Shown here: positions 24,268-33,596 of the stretch, piece after piece | Position numbering within the stretch: the stretch's first letter is position 1 | Layout of the letters: each line of letters begins with the position of its first letter | Source of the DNA: JALCSJ01 sp036788835 | GTDB lineage: Bacteria > Bacillota > Negativicutes > Acidaminococcales > Acidaminococcaceae | DNA length: 64,000 bases | Direction of reading: 5' to 3' | NCBI GenBank assembly: GCA_036788835.1 | Contig: DAIQMR010000006.1 | Location: 1 to 64,000, forward strand | Notes under the pieces: model-generated | What the model saw: only the letters and a program-made list of their open reading frames with translations | Databases searched by the model: none | Told to the model about the DNA's origin: nothing | Translations under genes and position numbers: made by a program

Positions 24268-25263
24268 ATGGTGATAAATTTGGAAAGAATTTTATTGACG
24301 GCAGTTATAGTTCTTTTGGCGGTTTTGATTTATTTACTTCTGCGACTGACGGATAAGATGCAGGTAAGGGCGGGCGAAAATGCCAAACTTCAGGAAGAAA
24401 GGCTGGATAGGCTGAACACGAATTTGGACAATAAATTGAGCCTGTCCTTAAACAACGTCAGTTACCGTTTGGAGGAGGTTCAAAGAGGCCTAGGCTCTAT
24501 GGAAACAGTGGCTGCAGGGGTGGGAGATTTGAAAAAAGCTCTCACTAATGTAAAAAACAGGGGCATCTGGGGAGAAATGCAGCTGGGCAATTTACTTCAG
24601 GACATGCTTGCCCCGGAACAATATGAACTTAATGTTACCATTAGTCCCAGGAGCAGCGAGCGGGTGGAATTCGCCCTGAAATTACCGGGTACAGAACCGG
24701 GGCAGCCGGTCTGGTTGCCCATTGATGCCAAGTTTCCCCAGGAAGACTTCCAAAGATTAGTAGAAGCCAGGGAAGCCGGGGACCGGCAGGGAGCCGAAAC
24801 GGCCCTGAAACAGCTGGAAATCAGGCTAAGAAGTGAGGCCAAAGATATTAACGACAAATACATCCGTCCGCCGTATTCCACGGATTTTGGCTTGATGTAT
24901 CTGCCAATGGAAGGACTATTTGCTGAGGCAGTGAGTATTCCCGGCCTCATGTCGGAGCTCCAAAGAAAATACAGGGTGACAATGGCAGGACCAACTACTT
25001 TGGCGGCTCTTCTTAACAGTCTGCAAATGGGTTTTAAGACACTGGCTCTGCAAAAAGAAACCGGTGAAATAGCTAAAATGGTTATCAAATTGGAAACAGA
25101 TTTTGCTAATTTCACGGAAAATTTGGAAAAAGTCCGGAAAAAATTAACAGAAGCCCAAAATGGCCTAGATACAACTACGGAGCGAGCGAGAATTTTGCAA
25201 AAAAGATTAATGAAAGCAGGAAAACTTACAAAAGCTATTGACAATGACGAAAAATCCGAGTAG
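24268..25263 (+). CDS. rmuC: DNA recombination protein RmuC
   Basis: The 331-residue protein has an N-terminal membrane helix (about 6-25), a short coiled coil and the RmuC nuclease-like domain: KNRGIWGEMQLGNLLQDMLAP, VWLPIDAKFPQEDFQRLVEA, FGLMYLPMEGLFAEA and the GPTTLAALLNSLQMGF motif. RmuC limits recombination at inverted repeats. The ATG at 24268 gives the full helix, but its ribosome site is weak and the TTG at 24280 is an alternative. A divergent TetR gene lies upstream and the serA T-box follows. Confidence 0.9.
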   Translation: MVINLERILLTAVIVLLAVLIYLLLRLTDKMQVRAGENAKLQEERLDRLNTNLDNKLSLSLNNVSYRLEEVQRGLGSMETVAAGVGDLKKALTNVKNRGIWGEMQLGNLLQDMLAPEQYELNVTISPRSSERVEFALKLPGTEPGQPVWLPIDAKFPQEDFQRLVEAREAGDRQGAETALKQLEIRLRSEAKDINDKYIRPPYSTDFGLMYLPMEGLFAEAVSIPGLMSELQRKYRVTMAGPTTLAALLNSLQMGFKTLALQKETGEIAKMVIKLETDFANFTENLEKVRKKLTEAQNGLDTTTERARILQKRLMKAGKLTKAIDNDEKSE

Positions 25264-25304
25264 AATGCAAACATGCTTAATTAATGCTTAATATTGTTAT
25301 ATGT

Positions 25305-25543
25305 CTATGAAGGAACCAAGTAAATTTTTTCCTGCTCACAGAGAGTTGGTGGTAAGTGCAAACCAACAACAAGAAAAAGTTGAATCCACTCCGGAGACGA
25401 TAGGGGTCGCAACCTATCCGGCATAACCGTTATCTGAATCATAAATGAGGCTGCGTCTGCAGCAAATAAAGGTGGCACCACGTGAGGGATACTCTCGTCC
25501 TTGATTACTATTTTAAGTAGTAGTTAAGCACGAGAGTTTTTTT
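25305..25543 (+). promoter_or_regulatory. T-box leader of serA (serine specifier)
   Basis: The leader ends with the T-box antiterminator core AAAGGTGGCACCACG (25468-25482), then a terminator with arms ACTCTCGT and ACGAGAGT (25491-25538) and a T run. Upstream, GTTGAATCCACTCCGGAG has the usual specifier context, and TCC (25385-25387) encodes serine, matching the downstream gene. Uncharged tRNA-Ser would stabilise the antiterminator and switch serA on. The 5' boundary is approximate. Confidence 0.88.
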
Positions 25544-25565
25544 ATACTAGGGAGGAGAGAACAAA

Positions 25566-27146
25566 ATGAAAGTTATTGTAACAGAACGAATTTCGGAAAA
25601 AGGTGTGGAGCTGCTGAAAAAGGCTAAAGGCCTGGATGTGGATGTGTGCTTTGACATTCCCCGGGAAGAATTGCTGAAGGTTATTGGCAAGTATGATGCA
25701 GTAGTGGTTCGTAGCGTAACGAAAGTAAACAAAGAATTTTTCGACCATGCTACCAATTTAAAAGTGGTCGGCAGGGCAGGCAATGGGGTTGATAATATTG
25801 AACTGGAGCCGGCTACCCAAAAAGGCGTTATCGTAGTGAACACCCCTGAGTCCAATGTTATTTCTGCGGCTGAACATACTATTGGCTTGATGCTGGCTTC
25901 GGCCCGCAATACGGTCCGGGCTCATAAAATGATTGAAAGCAGAGTTTGGGAGAGAAAAGATTTAAAGGGAACAGAACTTTTTCAGAAAACTTTAGGTATT
26001 ATTGGTCTGGGACGTATCGGTACTCTGGTAACAAAAAGAATGCAGGCTTTTGGTATGACGGTTATTGCCTATGACCCCTACATCGCCGATGCCCGCTTTA
26101 AACAATTGGGCGTGGAAAAATGCGAGACATTGGATGAACTGCTGCAAAAATCTGACGTTATTACTATTCACACTCCCAAGACCGAAGAAACCATCAATAT
26201 GGTAGGGGCGGCAGAACTGGCTAAATGCAAAAAGGGCGTAAGACTGGTTAACTGTGCCAGAGGAGGTTTATTTAATGAACAGGCTGTGGCCGATGCTATA
26301 AAGAGCGGTCAAGTAGCTAGTTTGGGCCTGGATGTTTTGGCCGATGAGCCCAAGCCTATTTCTCCCTTGATTGACTTGCCACAGTGTGTTTTAACACCCC
26401 ATCTGGGAGCTGATACTTTGGAAGCTCAGGATAAGGTTGGTATTGCTATCGCTAAGGAAGTTATTAATGCCCTTAATGGAGAAATGGTTCCCAATGCAGT
26501 TAACCTGCCGGCTCTTCATCCCCAAGAAATGGAAGGTATTCTCAGATATCTGGAATTAGGCGAGGCTTTGGGCAAGCTGTACTACCAAATGGAAAAGGCC
26601 CCTGTAGAAAAAGTGGAGATTGTCTACGAAGGGGAAGTAGCTAATATGGAAACCAGCCTGATTACCAGGTCGGTTTTAAAGGGTGTTTTCGAACCTATTC
26701 TGAAAGAGCGGATTAATGTGGTTAATGCGGAATTAGCTACTAAGAGCCGCGGAGTAGAAGTAGTAGAAGGCAAGAACAATGACCCGGATAAAAACAGTAG
26801 AGTACAGGTTAGCATTCATGCGGGCAAACGGGTATTTGTGGTAGCAGGAACCGTGCTTAGTAACGGTATGGTGCGCATCACGGAAATCGACGGCTATAGA
26901 TTCGACTTAGCTCCCGATCATTATATGATTGTGGTTCGTAACGAAGATAAACCGGGCATGATTGGCCAAATAGGAACCTTGCTGGGGGCAGCTCATGTGA
27001 ATATTGCCACCATGCAGGTGTCCCGTACTCAAATTCAAGGTACAGCCATGATGTTCATGACCGTGGACAACGAAGTAAGCAAGGACACCATTAAAATGAT
27101 TGCGGGGATAGAGGGGATTACGGCTTCTTATTTTGTGAAGCTATAA
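25566..27146 (+). CDS. serA: D-3-phosphoglycerate dehydrogenase
   Basis: The 526-residue protein is a long-form PGDH. The catalytic/NAD domain comes first (GRAGNGVDNI about 76, LGIIGLGRIGTLV about 144, RGGLFNE about 235, TPHLGA with the catalytic His about 280), then an allosteric substrate-binding domain (about 320-450) and a C-terminal ACT domain (MIVVRNEDKPGMIGQIGTLL). It commits 3-phosphoglycerate to serine synthesis. The ACT domain suggests serine feedback, and the T-box adds transcriptional control by tRNA-Ser. Confidence 0.95.
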   Translation: MKVIVTERISEKGVELLKKAKGLDVDVCFDIPREELLKVIGKYDAVVVRSVTKVNKEFFDHATNLKVVGRAGNGVDNIELEPATQKGVIVVNTPESNVISAAEHTIGLMLASARNTVRAHKMIESRVWERKDLKGTELFQKTLGIIGLGRIGTLVTKRMQAFGMTVIAYDPYIADARFKQLGVEKCETLDELLQKSDVITIHTPKTEETINMVGAAELAKCKKGVRLVNCARGGLFNEQAVADAIKSGQVASLGLDVLADEPKPISPLIDLPQCVLTPHLGADTLEAQDKVGIAIAKEVINALNGEMVPNAVNLPALHPQEMEGILRYLELGEALGKLYYQMEKAPVEKVEIVYEGEVANMETSLITRSVLKGVFEPILKERINVVNAELATKSRGVEVVEGKNNDPDKNSRVQVSIHAGKRVFVVAGTVLSNGMVRITEIDGYRFDLAPDHYMIVVRNEDKPGMIGQIGTLLGAAHVNIATMQVSRTQIQGTAMMFMTVDNEVSKDTIKMIAGIEGITASYFVKL

Positions 27147-27154
27147 AAAAGTAC

Positions 27155-27223
27155 TTGCAAAATATAAATAGTTAGTGTATACTAACAGAGTAAACAGAGG
27201 CTAACCGCAAGAGCCTCTTTTTT
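27155..27223 (+). promoter_or_regulatory. orphan promoter with palindromic operator followed at once by a terminator
   Basis: TTGCAA (27155-27160) and TATACT (27178-27183) have a 17-base spacer. The -10 box is inside the palindrome GTTAGTGTATACTAAC (27171-27186). A terminator stem AGAGGCT/AGCCTCT (27196-27202 with 27212-27218) plus a T run follows within about 15 bases, so any transcript would be about 35 nt. No gene starts in between. Confidence 0.55.
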
Positions 27224-27224
27224 C

Positions 27225-27260
27225 TCCCAATGTAATTAGTAAATACTAACTACATTGGGA
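27225..27260. repeat. 36-base near-perfect palindrome
   Basis: Arms of 15 bases with one mismatch enclose a four-base loop. The centre (TTAGTAAATACTAA) is related to the palindrome at 27171-27186. It could be a second operator or an RNA hairpin. Confidence 0.5.
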
Positions 27261-27285
27261 CTCCCCACGAAGAAAACTCTTTTCT

Positions 27286-27323
27286 AAAAACCCTTAAGGA
27301 AATGCATTTTTCCTAAGGGTTTT
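27286..27323. terminator. hairpin upstream of the WG-repeat gene
   Basis: AAAACCCTTAAGGAAA and its near complement TTTTCCTAAGGGTTTT flank TGCAT. A TATAAT at 27328-27333 just after it is the likely -10 box of the gene at 27360. Confidence 0.6.
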
Positions 27324-27359
27324 GTTGTATAATAATTGTATGCACGAGGAGGGATTAAA

Positions 27360-28745
27360 ATGCTGAAACAAATATTGTACGGTGCAGTAGGCTGTATGCT
27401 TATGGCACAACTTGCCGGGGCGGCTCCTTTGGCTGTTGTTTCCGTGGATAACAAGGTAGGATGTATTGATGCTACAGGAAAAGTAATTGTCCCAATGGAA
27501 TACAAGACTGCTTCCCTAATCTGGGATGACAAAACTTCTCTTATTTTAGTCAAACAGAATGGTAAATACGGGGTTTTTGATACAGCAGGTAATACAGTTT
27601 TACCTACAACTTTTTCCAAAGTAGGAATATTTAATGAAAACGTTTTACCTTGCCGGGAAAAAGATCAGTGGAATTTTTACAACGGCCAAGGGCAAAAGCT
27701 TTGCGGCGGTTATCAGGATGCAGGAGAATTCAGCGAAGGCCTGGCACCTGTTAAATTTAACGATAAATGGGGTTTTGTAGATAGTAATGGGAAGCAGGTT
27801 ATACCATGTGAATATAATGAAGCTCACCATTTCAGTCAGGGTATGGCGGCGGTGAAGCGGGAGGGATTCTGGTTTTATCTTAATAGCCAGGGACATCCGG
27901 CTTTCCCTTACAAATTCAAGAAAGCTACAAATTTCAGCAACGGATTTGCCATTGTAGACGGTAATTGGATTATTGACAGTACCGGCCAAAGATTAAGCAA
28001 AATTCAGAGATACAGTTATATAGGGCCTTTTCAAGAAAACGGTTTGGCTACGGTAGGACAAAGATATCGCTCTGCCAGCGTTTTAGATTATCTTTCTATT
28101 GGCTGGGGCTGGGGCGGCGGCTGGGGATGGGGTATCGGTGATAGGGGCTGGGGCGTAGGAGGCTCTTTCGGAGGACATCATCGTCACCATCATGGCTGGG
28201 GCGGTTGGGGAGGTTTTATTACTGCCAGCCCGGCCTATATGGTGCCGGGTAATTTGCACAGAGGATATATTAATACCAAGGGAGTGGAAATCATCTCTCC
28301 TACTAATGACTATGTGGGTGCCTTTGTGGGCAACTATGTTTTGGTGAGAAATGATGGACGCTGGGGTATGGTTGATACCAAAGGGGATACGATTATTCCT
28401 TTTGCCTATGATAGCCTGCAGCCTTTTTCAGGCGGCTTGGCAGCCTTTATTTTTGATAAAAAATGGGGCTATATTGATGAAAAGAACAATGTAGTAATTA
28501 ACAATAGATTTACCATGGCTACGCCGTTCCTAGGGAAATACGCCTCTGTGGTGGAAAAGGGCAAAGGTGGTCTCATTGACAAAACAGGTAAATTTGTCTT
28601 TCCTCCTTTGGCTATTTACCAAGAAATAGGACCCTATAGTAATGGCTTGGCAGCAGTAAAACGGAATGGCAAATGGGGATATATAGATGCTACAGGTACT
28701 ATAAAAATAATACCAATGTACGATACGGCAGGACCGTTCGAATAA
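27360..28745 (+). CDS. secreted WG-repeat protein with a Gly/Trp/His-rich insert
   Basis: The 461-residue protein has a signal peptide (likely cut at AGA before APLAVVS) and at least six WG beta-hairpin repeats of the form KWGFVDSNGKQVIPCEY: near residues 60, 135, 345, 370, 395 and 435. Between the two repeat blocks (about residues 240-280) is a low-complexity stretch of Gly, Trp and His (for example GWGWGGGWGWGIG and GGHHRHHHGW), which could bind metal or stick to surfaces. It is likely periplasmic or cell-surface. The ATG at 27360 follows GAGGAGGG. The function of WG repeats is unknown. Confidence 0.82.
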   Translation: MLKQILYGAVGCMLMAQLAGAAPLAVVSVDNKVGCIDATGKVIVPMEYKTASLIWDDKTSLILVKQNGKYGVFDTAGNTVLPTTFSKVGIFNENVLPCREKDQWNFYNGQGQKLCGGYQDAGEFSEGLAPVKFNDKWGFVDSNGKQVIPCEYNEAHHFSQGMAAVKREGFWFYLNSQGHPAFPYKFKKATNFSNGFAIVDGNWIIDSTGQRLSKIQRYSYIGPFQENGLATVGQRYRSASVLDYLSIGWGWGGGWGWGIGDRGWGVGGSFGGHHRHHHGWGGWGGFITASPAYMVPGNLHRGYINTKGVEIISPTNDYVGAFVGNYVLVRNDGRWGMVDTKGDTIIPFAYDSLQPFSGGLAAFIFDKKWGYIDEKNNVVINNRFTMATPFLGKYASVVEKGKGGLIDKTGKFVFPPLAIYQEIGPYSNGLAAVKRNGKWGYIDATGTIKIIPMYDTAGPFE

Positions 28746-28829
28746 ATTCACATAAAATCAAGAAAAGTCTTGACATAAATGCTAAATAATGAAATAATAC
28801 TACCCATATACGTTAACAAAACCAAAGGT

Positions 28830-29058
28830 AATGAACGGGAAAAATCAGGTATAGTTTTTTCAGAGAATTGGCGGCAGGTGCAAGCCAATAAGACTAACCA
28901 GGATGATAACTCACCCGGGAACTGCACTGATGACATTACTAGTCAGTGACGGAAGGCTCCGTTAAGGTCTAAAGAGTTGTTTGGAAACAACTGAATTAGG
29001 GTGGTACAGCGTCAGCAAAGTCGCCCCTATCTGCAAAAGCAGATAGGGGCGTTATTTT
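28830..29058 (+). promoter_or_regulatory. T-box leader of leuCDB (leucine specifier)
   Basis: The antiterminator core TTAGGGTGGTACAGCG is at 28996-29011. It is followed by a terminator whose 12-bp arms (29023-29034 and 29039-29050) precede a T run. In the stem I region, GATAACTCACCCGG places CTC (28910-28912) in the specifier loop, with CCCG pairing to CGGG upstream. CTC encodes leucine, which fits the downstream genes. The 5' boundary is approximate. Confidence 0.88.
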
Positions 29059-29084
29059 TTTAATCAAAGGGGGACGTAGAAATT

Positions 29085-30350
29085 ATGGGGATGACAAGAA
29101 CACAAAAAATAATTGCCAAACATGCCGGTAAAGATCGGGTTGAGGTGGGGCAGCTTTTGATGTCTCAGGTTGACCTGACCTTGGCCAATGATATTACGGG
29201 ACCGCCAGCCATTGACGAGTTTGATAAAATAGGCCGTCCGGTTTTTGATAAGAATAAGATTGTTTTAGTGCCGGATCATTTTTCGCCCTGTAAGGATATT
29301 AAATCCGCTGAGTTATGTAAACACTTGCGGGATTTTGCCGGAAAGCACGGAATTAAAAACTATTTTGAAGTAGGCAAGATGGGCATCGAGCATGCTTTAC
29401 TGCCGGATCAGGGACTGGTAGCCCCGGGAGAGATTATTATCGGGGCAGATTCTCATACCTGTACGTATGGTGCCCTGAACGCATTTTCTACCGGTGTAGG
29501 GCAGACGGATTTGGGGGCGGCTATGGCCACAGGCAGTACCTGGTTCAAAGTTCCCGCAGCCATTAAAGTCATTTTGACAGGAAAGAAACCACAGTATATT
29601 CAAGGCAAAGACGTTATTTTGACTATTATTGGACAAATCGGTGTAGACGGGGCCCTATACCAATCACTGGAATATTTTGGGGACGGAGTTAGTGAACTGA
29701 CTATTAGCGACCGGTTGACCATTTGCAACATGGCCATTGAAGCAGGAGGCAAAAACGGTATATTCCCTGTAGACGAAAAGACCATTGCTTTTTTGCAAGA
29801 AAGAGGCGTAACACGCCCCTGGACTGCTGTAGAAGCTGACGATAATGCACAGTATGCTCAAACTATTACCATTGATTTAAGCAGGCTAGTTCCTGTTGTG
29901 GCTTATCCACATTTGCCGGAAAATACCCATCCGGCTTCCCAGGGGAAAGATATTGCCATTGACCAGGTAGTCATTGGTTCTTGTACTAATGGTCGGTTGG
30001 AAGATATAGCTCAGGCAGCCTCTATTCTTAAAGGACGCAAAGTAAATTCTCATGTGCGCTGCATTATTATTCCTGCCACTCAGGAAGTTTATCAAAAGGC
30101 TATGCATCTCGGTTACATAGATGCCTTCATTGATGCGGGAGCCGTGGTTAGCACGCCCACCTGCGGACCTTGTTTGGGCGGTTATATGGGCATTTTGGCA
30201 CATGGGGAAAGATGCGTGTCCACAACTAACAGAAATTTCCGTGGCCGCATGGGACATCCGGACAGCGAAGTATATCTGGCCAGCCCATATACGGCAGCAG
30301 CCAGCGCGATTACAGGCTATATTACAGACCCCAGGGAGGTAATGAAATGA
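29085..30350 (+). CDS. leuC: 3-isopropylmalate dehydratase, large subunit
   Basis: The 421-residue aconitase-superfamily protein has HTCTYGALNAF near residue 127, GSCTNGRLEDI (about 302) and TCGPCLGGYMG (about 362), which together hold the [4Fe-4S] cysteines. Its length fits the shorter LeuC2/HacA type, not the roughly 465-residue E. coli form. It isomerises 2- to 3-isopropylmalate with LeuD, whose gene overlaps by four bases. It is under the leucine T-box. Confidence 0.93.
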   Translation: MGMTRTQKIIAKHAGKDRVEVGQLLMSQVDLTLANDITGPPAIDEFDKIGRPVFDKNKIVLVPDHFSPCKDIKSAELCKHLRDFAGKHGIKNYFEVGKMGIEHALLPDQGLVAPGEIIIGADSHTCTYGALNAFSTGVGQTDLGAAMATGSTWFKVPAAIKVILTGKKPQYIQGKDVILTIIGQIGVDGALYQSLEYFGDGVSELTISDRLTICNMAIEAGGKNGIFPVDEKTIAFLQERGVTRPWTAVEADDNAQYAQTITIDLSRLVPVVAYPHLPENTHPASQGKDIAIDQVVIGSCTNGRLEDIAQAASILKGRKVNSHVRCIIIPATQEVYQKAMHLGYIDAFIDAGAVVSTPTCGPCLGGYMGILAHGERCVSTTNRNFRGRMGHPDSEVYLASPYTAAASAITGYITDPREVMK

Positions 30351-30829
30351 GCAAAGTGTGGCGTTACGGTGATCATGTAGATACAGATGTAATTATTCCC
30401 GCCAGATATTTGAATATCTCGGACTTTAAAGAATTGGCAGGACATGCCATGGAAGATATTGATGAAACTTTTGCCCCTCATGTGCAGCAGGGGGATATTA
30501 TAGTGGCTGGCCGGAATTTTGGCTGTGGTTCTTCCCGTGAGCATGCTCCTATTGTTATTCAGCAAAAGGGGATAAAGTGCATTATTGCAGAAAGTTTTGC
30601 CAGAATTTTTTATAGAAATGCCATTAATATTGGACTGCCTGTTTTGGAAATCGGTGAAGAAGCCAAACAAATCCAAGCAGGAGACGACGTAGAGGTAAAT
30701 TTGCAACAAGGGGAAATCAAAATCACCAACAAAGGTATTACCATTAAAACTCATCCACTGCCGGGTTTTGTACAGCAAATTGCTGATGCCGGAGGACTAA
30801 TCAATTTCATAAAGGAGCAGAAACAGTAA
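30347..30829 (+). CDS. leuD: 3-isopropylmalate dehydratase, small subunit
   Basis: The 160-residue swivel-domain subunit shows YGDHVDTDVIIPARYL at the N-terminus and GRNFGCGSSREHAPI (about 62), the substrate-binding serine loop. The short form pairs with LeuC2-type large subunits. Its start overlaps the leuC stop, and its stop overlaps the leuB start (TAATG). Confidence 0.93.
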   Translation: MSKVWRYGDHVDTDVIIPARYLNISDFKELAGHAMEDIDETFAPHVQQGDIIVAGRNFGCGSSREHAPIVIQQKGIKCIIAESFARIFYRNAINIGLPVLEIGEEAKQIQAGDDVEVNLQQGEIKITNKGITIKTHPLPGFVQQIADAGGLINFIKEQKQ

Positions 30830-31902
30830 TGAAGATAACTATATTGGCAGGAGATGGGATAGGCCCGGAAATCACAGATGCCGCTTTGGAAGTCTTAAAG
30901 TCCGTAGAGAAAAAATGCGGCCTGACCTTGGAATATGATAAAAAGCTTATGGGGGGCTGCGCCTATGATGCTTACGGGGTTCCCTTGCCGGAAGAAACCT
31001 TGACCAGTGCCAAAACTTCGGCAGGAGTGCTTTTGGGAGCAGTGGGAGGACCCAAATGGGATAATGTGGAGCCCGGCAAAAGACCGGAAAAAGCTTTGCT
31101 GAATATCAGAAAAGCTTTGGGACTATATTGTAATTTGCGTCCCATGACTGTGTCCAAATATGCGGCTCATCTTTCACCTTTAAAGGAGGAACGGGCGAAG
31201 GGAGCAGATTTGCTTATTGTCCGGGAGCTTACCGGAGGAATATATTTTGGTGAGCACAAAGAAGCGGCTATGGTTAATGGGGTGGAGACAGCTTCTGACC
31301 TTGAACTCTACACCAGACCGGAAGTAGAACGGATTGCCGGAAAGGCTTTTGAAGCAGCTAAACTGCGCCGTGGGAGAGTCACCAGTGTGGACAAGGCTAA
31401 TGTGCTTGGTACCTCCCGTATGTGGCGGCGCATTGTGACAGAAATGCAAAAGCAGTATTATCCTGAAATTGAACTGAACCATATGTACGTGGATAATTGT
31501 GCGATGCAGTTAGTACAAAACCCCAAACAATTTGACGTAATTCTTACCAATAATATTTTTGGAGATATTTTGTCCGATGAAGCTTCTACAATTGCCGGGG
31601 CCATTGGACTGATGCCCTCTGCCAGTTTGGGAGACGGCACAGGTATGTATGAGCCCATTCACGGCAGCGCTCCGGATATTGCCGGACAGGGAATTGCCAA
31701 TCCCCTGGGAACGATTTTGTCGGCAGCTATGCTGCTACGTTATTCGCTTAAACAAGAAGCAGCAGCTCAAGCTATAGAAAAAGCTGTGGATACAGTTATG
31801 GATTCTGGGTATAGGACTACTGATTTAGTAGGACCGGGACTCATAAAAGTCAGTACTTCTGAAATGGGACATTTAGTTGCTGAAGCAGTAAAAAAAGACT
31901 AA
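30829..31902 (+). CDS. leuB: 3-isopropylmalate dehydrogenase
   Basis: The 357-residue protein is an isocitrate/isopropylmalate dehydrogenase family member. It has GDGIGPEI at the start, the LeuB-specific RPEKALLNIRKALGLYCNLRP, RELTGGIYFGEH, NIFGDILSDEAS with metal-binding Asp residues, and EPIHGSAPDIAG. It makes the 2-oxo acid precursor of leucine. It is the last gene of leuCDB and is followed by a hairpin at 31975. Confidence 0.95.
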   Translation: MKITILAGDGIGPEITDAALEVLKSVEKKCGLTLEYDKKLMGGCAYDAYGVPLPEETLTSAKTSAGVLLGAVGGPKWDNVEPGKRPEKALLNIRKALGLYCNLRPMTVSKYAAHLSPLKEERAKGADLLIVRELTGGIYFGEHKEAAMVNGVETASDLELYTRPEVERIAGKAFEAAKLRRGRVTSVDKANVLGTSRMWRRIVTEMQKQYYPEIELNHMYVDNCAMQLVQNPKQFDVILTNNIFGDILSDEASTIAGAIGLMPSASLGDGTGMYEPIHGSAPDIAGQGIANPLGTILSAAMLLRYSLKQEAAAQAIEKAVDTVMDSGYRTTDLVGPGLIKVSTSEMGHLVAEAVKKD

Positions 31903-31974
31903 GTTTAGGGATGCTGCGGCGCAACAAAAGGTCAACAACTTTCTCAGGCGGTTGGCCGGTAGATGAAATAAGAG

Positions 31975-32014
31975 CTGCAACATGATGATATAATCATTGT
32001 GTTGCAGTTTTTTT
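31975..32014 (+). terminator. terminator of leuCDB
   Basis: CTGCAAC (31975-31981) and GTTGCAG (32001-32007), with an inner ATGAT/ATCAT pairing, are followed by seven Ts. The TATAAT at 32030-32035 is the likely -10 of fumC. Confidence 0.75.
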
Positions 32015-32082
32015 GTATTCTAAATATGCTATAATAACCAAAGTATGATTCTCACATCAGTAAATTTGGGAGGTATGTATAA

Positions 32083-33453
32083 ATGGCAGAAAAATTTCGC
32101 AAAGAAAAAGATTCCATGGGTGAAATATTGGTTCCTGCTGATAAATATTGGGGTGCACAAACAGAAAGAAGCTTTGAGAATTTTAAAATAGGTATCGAAA
32201 AAATGCCACGGGAAGTTATTAAAGCTTTTGGCTATTTAAAAAAATCAGCGGCTATGGCTAATAATAAACTAGGCATACTGGATAACAAAAGATGCAAAAT
32301 CATTTGCCGGGTTTGCGATGAAGTTATTGCCGGCAAGCTGGAAGGCAATTTCCCACTGGCAGTATGGCAGACCGGCAGCGGAACTCAGTCCAATATGAAT
32401 GTTAATGAAGTTATTGCTCATAGGGGCAATGAAATTGCCAAAGCTAATTTACTTCATCCTAACGATGACGTAAATAAATCCCAAAGTTCTAATGATACTT
32501 TTCCTACGGCTATGCATATTGCCGGCGCCATGGAAATTAAAGAAATGCTTATTCCTGCTATGAATGGTTTAATTGCTACTTTCAAGAAATTAGAAAAAGA
32601 AAATAAGGGTATTGTGACAACAGGCCGTACCCATTTACAGGATGCGGTGCCCGTTGCCTTTTCTCAGGAAATTTCCGGCTGGAGAAATATGCTGGAAAAG
32701 AGCAAAGAGGAAATCTTAACAGCCCAAAAAGGCCTATGTGAACTAGCTTTAGGCGGTACTGCTGTAGGGACAGGGCTAAATGCTCCCAAGGGTTTCGACA
32801 AGATTGTGGCAGCTTTTTGCAAAGCCAACACAGGAATGCCTTTTGTGACAGCTAAAAATAAATTTCATGCGCTAACAAGCTTAGATGACATGGTGTTTGC
32901 TCATGGGGCTTTGCAGGGCCTGGCGGCCAACATGATGAAAATCGCCAACGATATTCGCTGGAAAGCCAGCGGTCCCAGAGACGGTCTGGGGGAAATTACC
33001 ATTCCCGCCAACGAACCGGGCAGTTCCATTATGCCCGGCAAAGTCAATCCTACCCAGTGCGAAGCAGTAACCATGGTGGCAGTGAGGGTCATGGGTAACG
33101 ATACCTCTATCGGCATGGCTGCCTCTCAGGGTAATTTTCAATTAAATGTATTTCTCCCGGTAACTATTTACAGCTTCTTACAATCTGTGAGACTGTTGGC
33201 AGATTCCATCAATTCTTTTAACAAAAACTGCGCAGTGGGGATTAAGGCCAACAAAGATAAAATGAGTCATAACCTGCACAATTCTTTGATGCTGGTAACG
33301 GCATTAAATCCTTACATTGGCTATGAAAATGGCGCCAAAGTTGCCAAACTGGCTCATAAAGAAAATATTTCCCTTAAAGCGGCTGTTTTAAAGCTGGGGC
33401 TTATGGAAGAAGCAGAATTCGATAAAGTGTTTAAGCCGGAGAAAATGGTGTAA
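32083..33453 (+). CDS. fumC: class II fumarate hydratase
   Basis: The 456-residue homotetrameric lyase has TGSGTQSNMNVNEVIA (about 97), SSNDTFPTAMHIA (about 138), GRTHLQDAVPV (about 183) and the signature GSSIMPGKVNPTQCE (about 314). It interconverts fumarate and malate without iron. It is monocistronic by context, between the leuCDB terminator and the L21 promoter. In a succinate- or fumarate-metabolising anaerobe it would link malate to fumarate. Confidence 0.95.
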   Translation: MAEKFRKEKDSMGEILVPADKYWGAQTERSFENFKIGIEKMPREVIKAFGYLKKSAAMANNKLGILDNKRCKIICRVCDEVIAGKLEGNFPLAVWQTGSGTQSNMNVNEVIAHRGNEIAKANLLHPNDDVNKSQSSNDTFPTAMHIAGAMEIKEMLIPAMNGLIATFKKLEKENKGIVTTGRTHLQDAVPVAFSQEISGWRNMLEKSKEEILTAQKGLCELALGGTAVGTGLNAPKGFDKIVAAFCKANTGMPFVTAKNKFHALTSLDDMVFAHGALQGLAANMMKIANDIRWKASGPRDGLGEITIPANEPGSSIMPGKVNPTQCEAVTMVAVRVMGNDTSIGMAASQGNFQLNVFLPVTIYSFLQSVRLLADSINSFNKNCAVGIKANKDKMSHNLHNSLMLVTALNPYIGYENGAKVAKLAHKENISLKAAVLKLGLMEEAEFDKVFKPEKMV

Positions 33454-33457
33454 TTTC

Positions 33458-33486
33458 TTGACTTTAATGTTTGTTTATGATAAAGT
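33458..33486 (+). promoter_or_regulatory. promoter of rplU-prp-rpmA
   Basis: TTGACT (33458-33463) and TAAAGT (33481-33486) are separated by 17 bases, right after the fumC stop. Confidence 0.65.
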
Positions 33487-33590
33487 ATTCCAGCATGGGT
33501 TCACGGAAGTGGACTCGGTACTACCGCACAAAGAGGTTCCGTAAACTCTGAAAAGAGTACCGTATTTGGCGAGTCTTATATGAGGGAGGT
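33487..33590 (+). ncRNA. ribosomal protein L21 leader (probable)
   Basis: About 105 bases between promoter and rplU contain pairable segments (ACTCGGTACTACCG, GAGGTTCCGTAAACTC, GAGTACCG and GGCGAGT). Their position and look fit the Firmicute L21 leader, thought to bind L21 for autoregulation. Called from position and appearance only. Confidence 0.55.
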
Positions 33591-33596
33591 GCTGTT

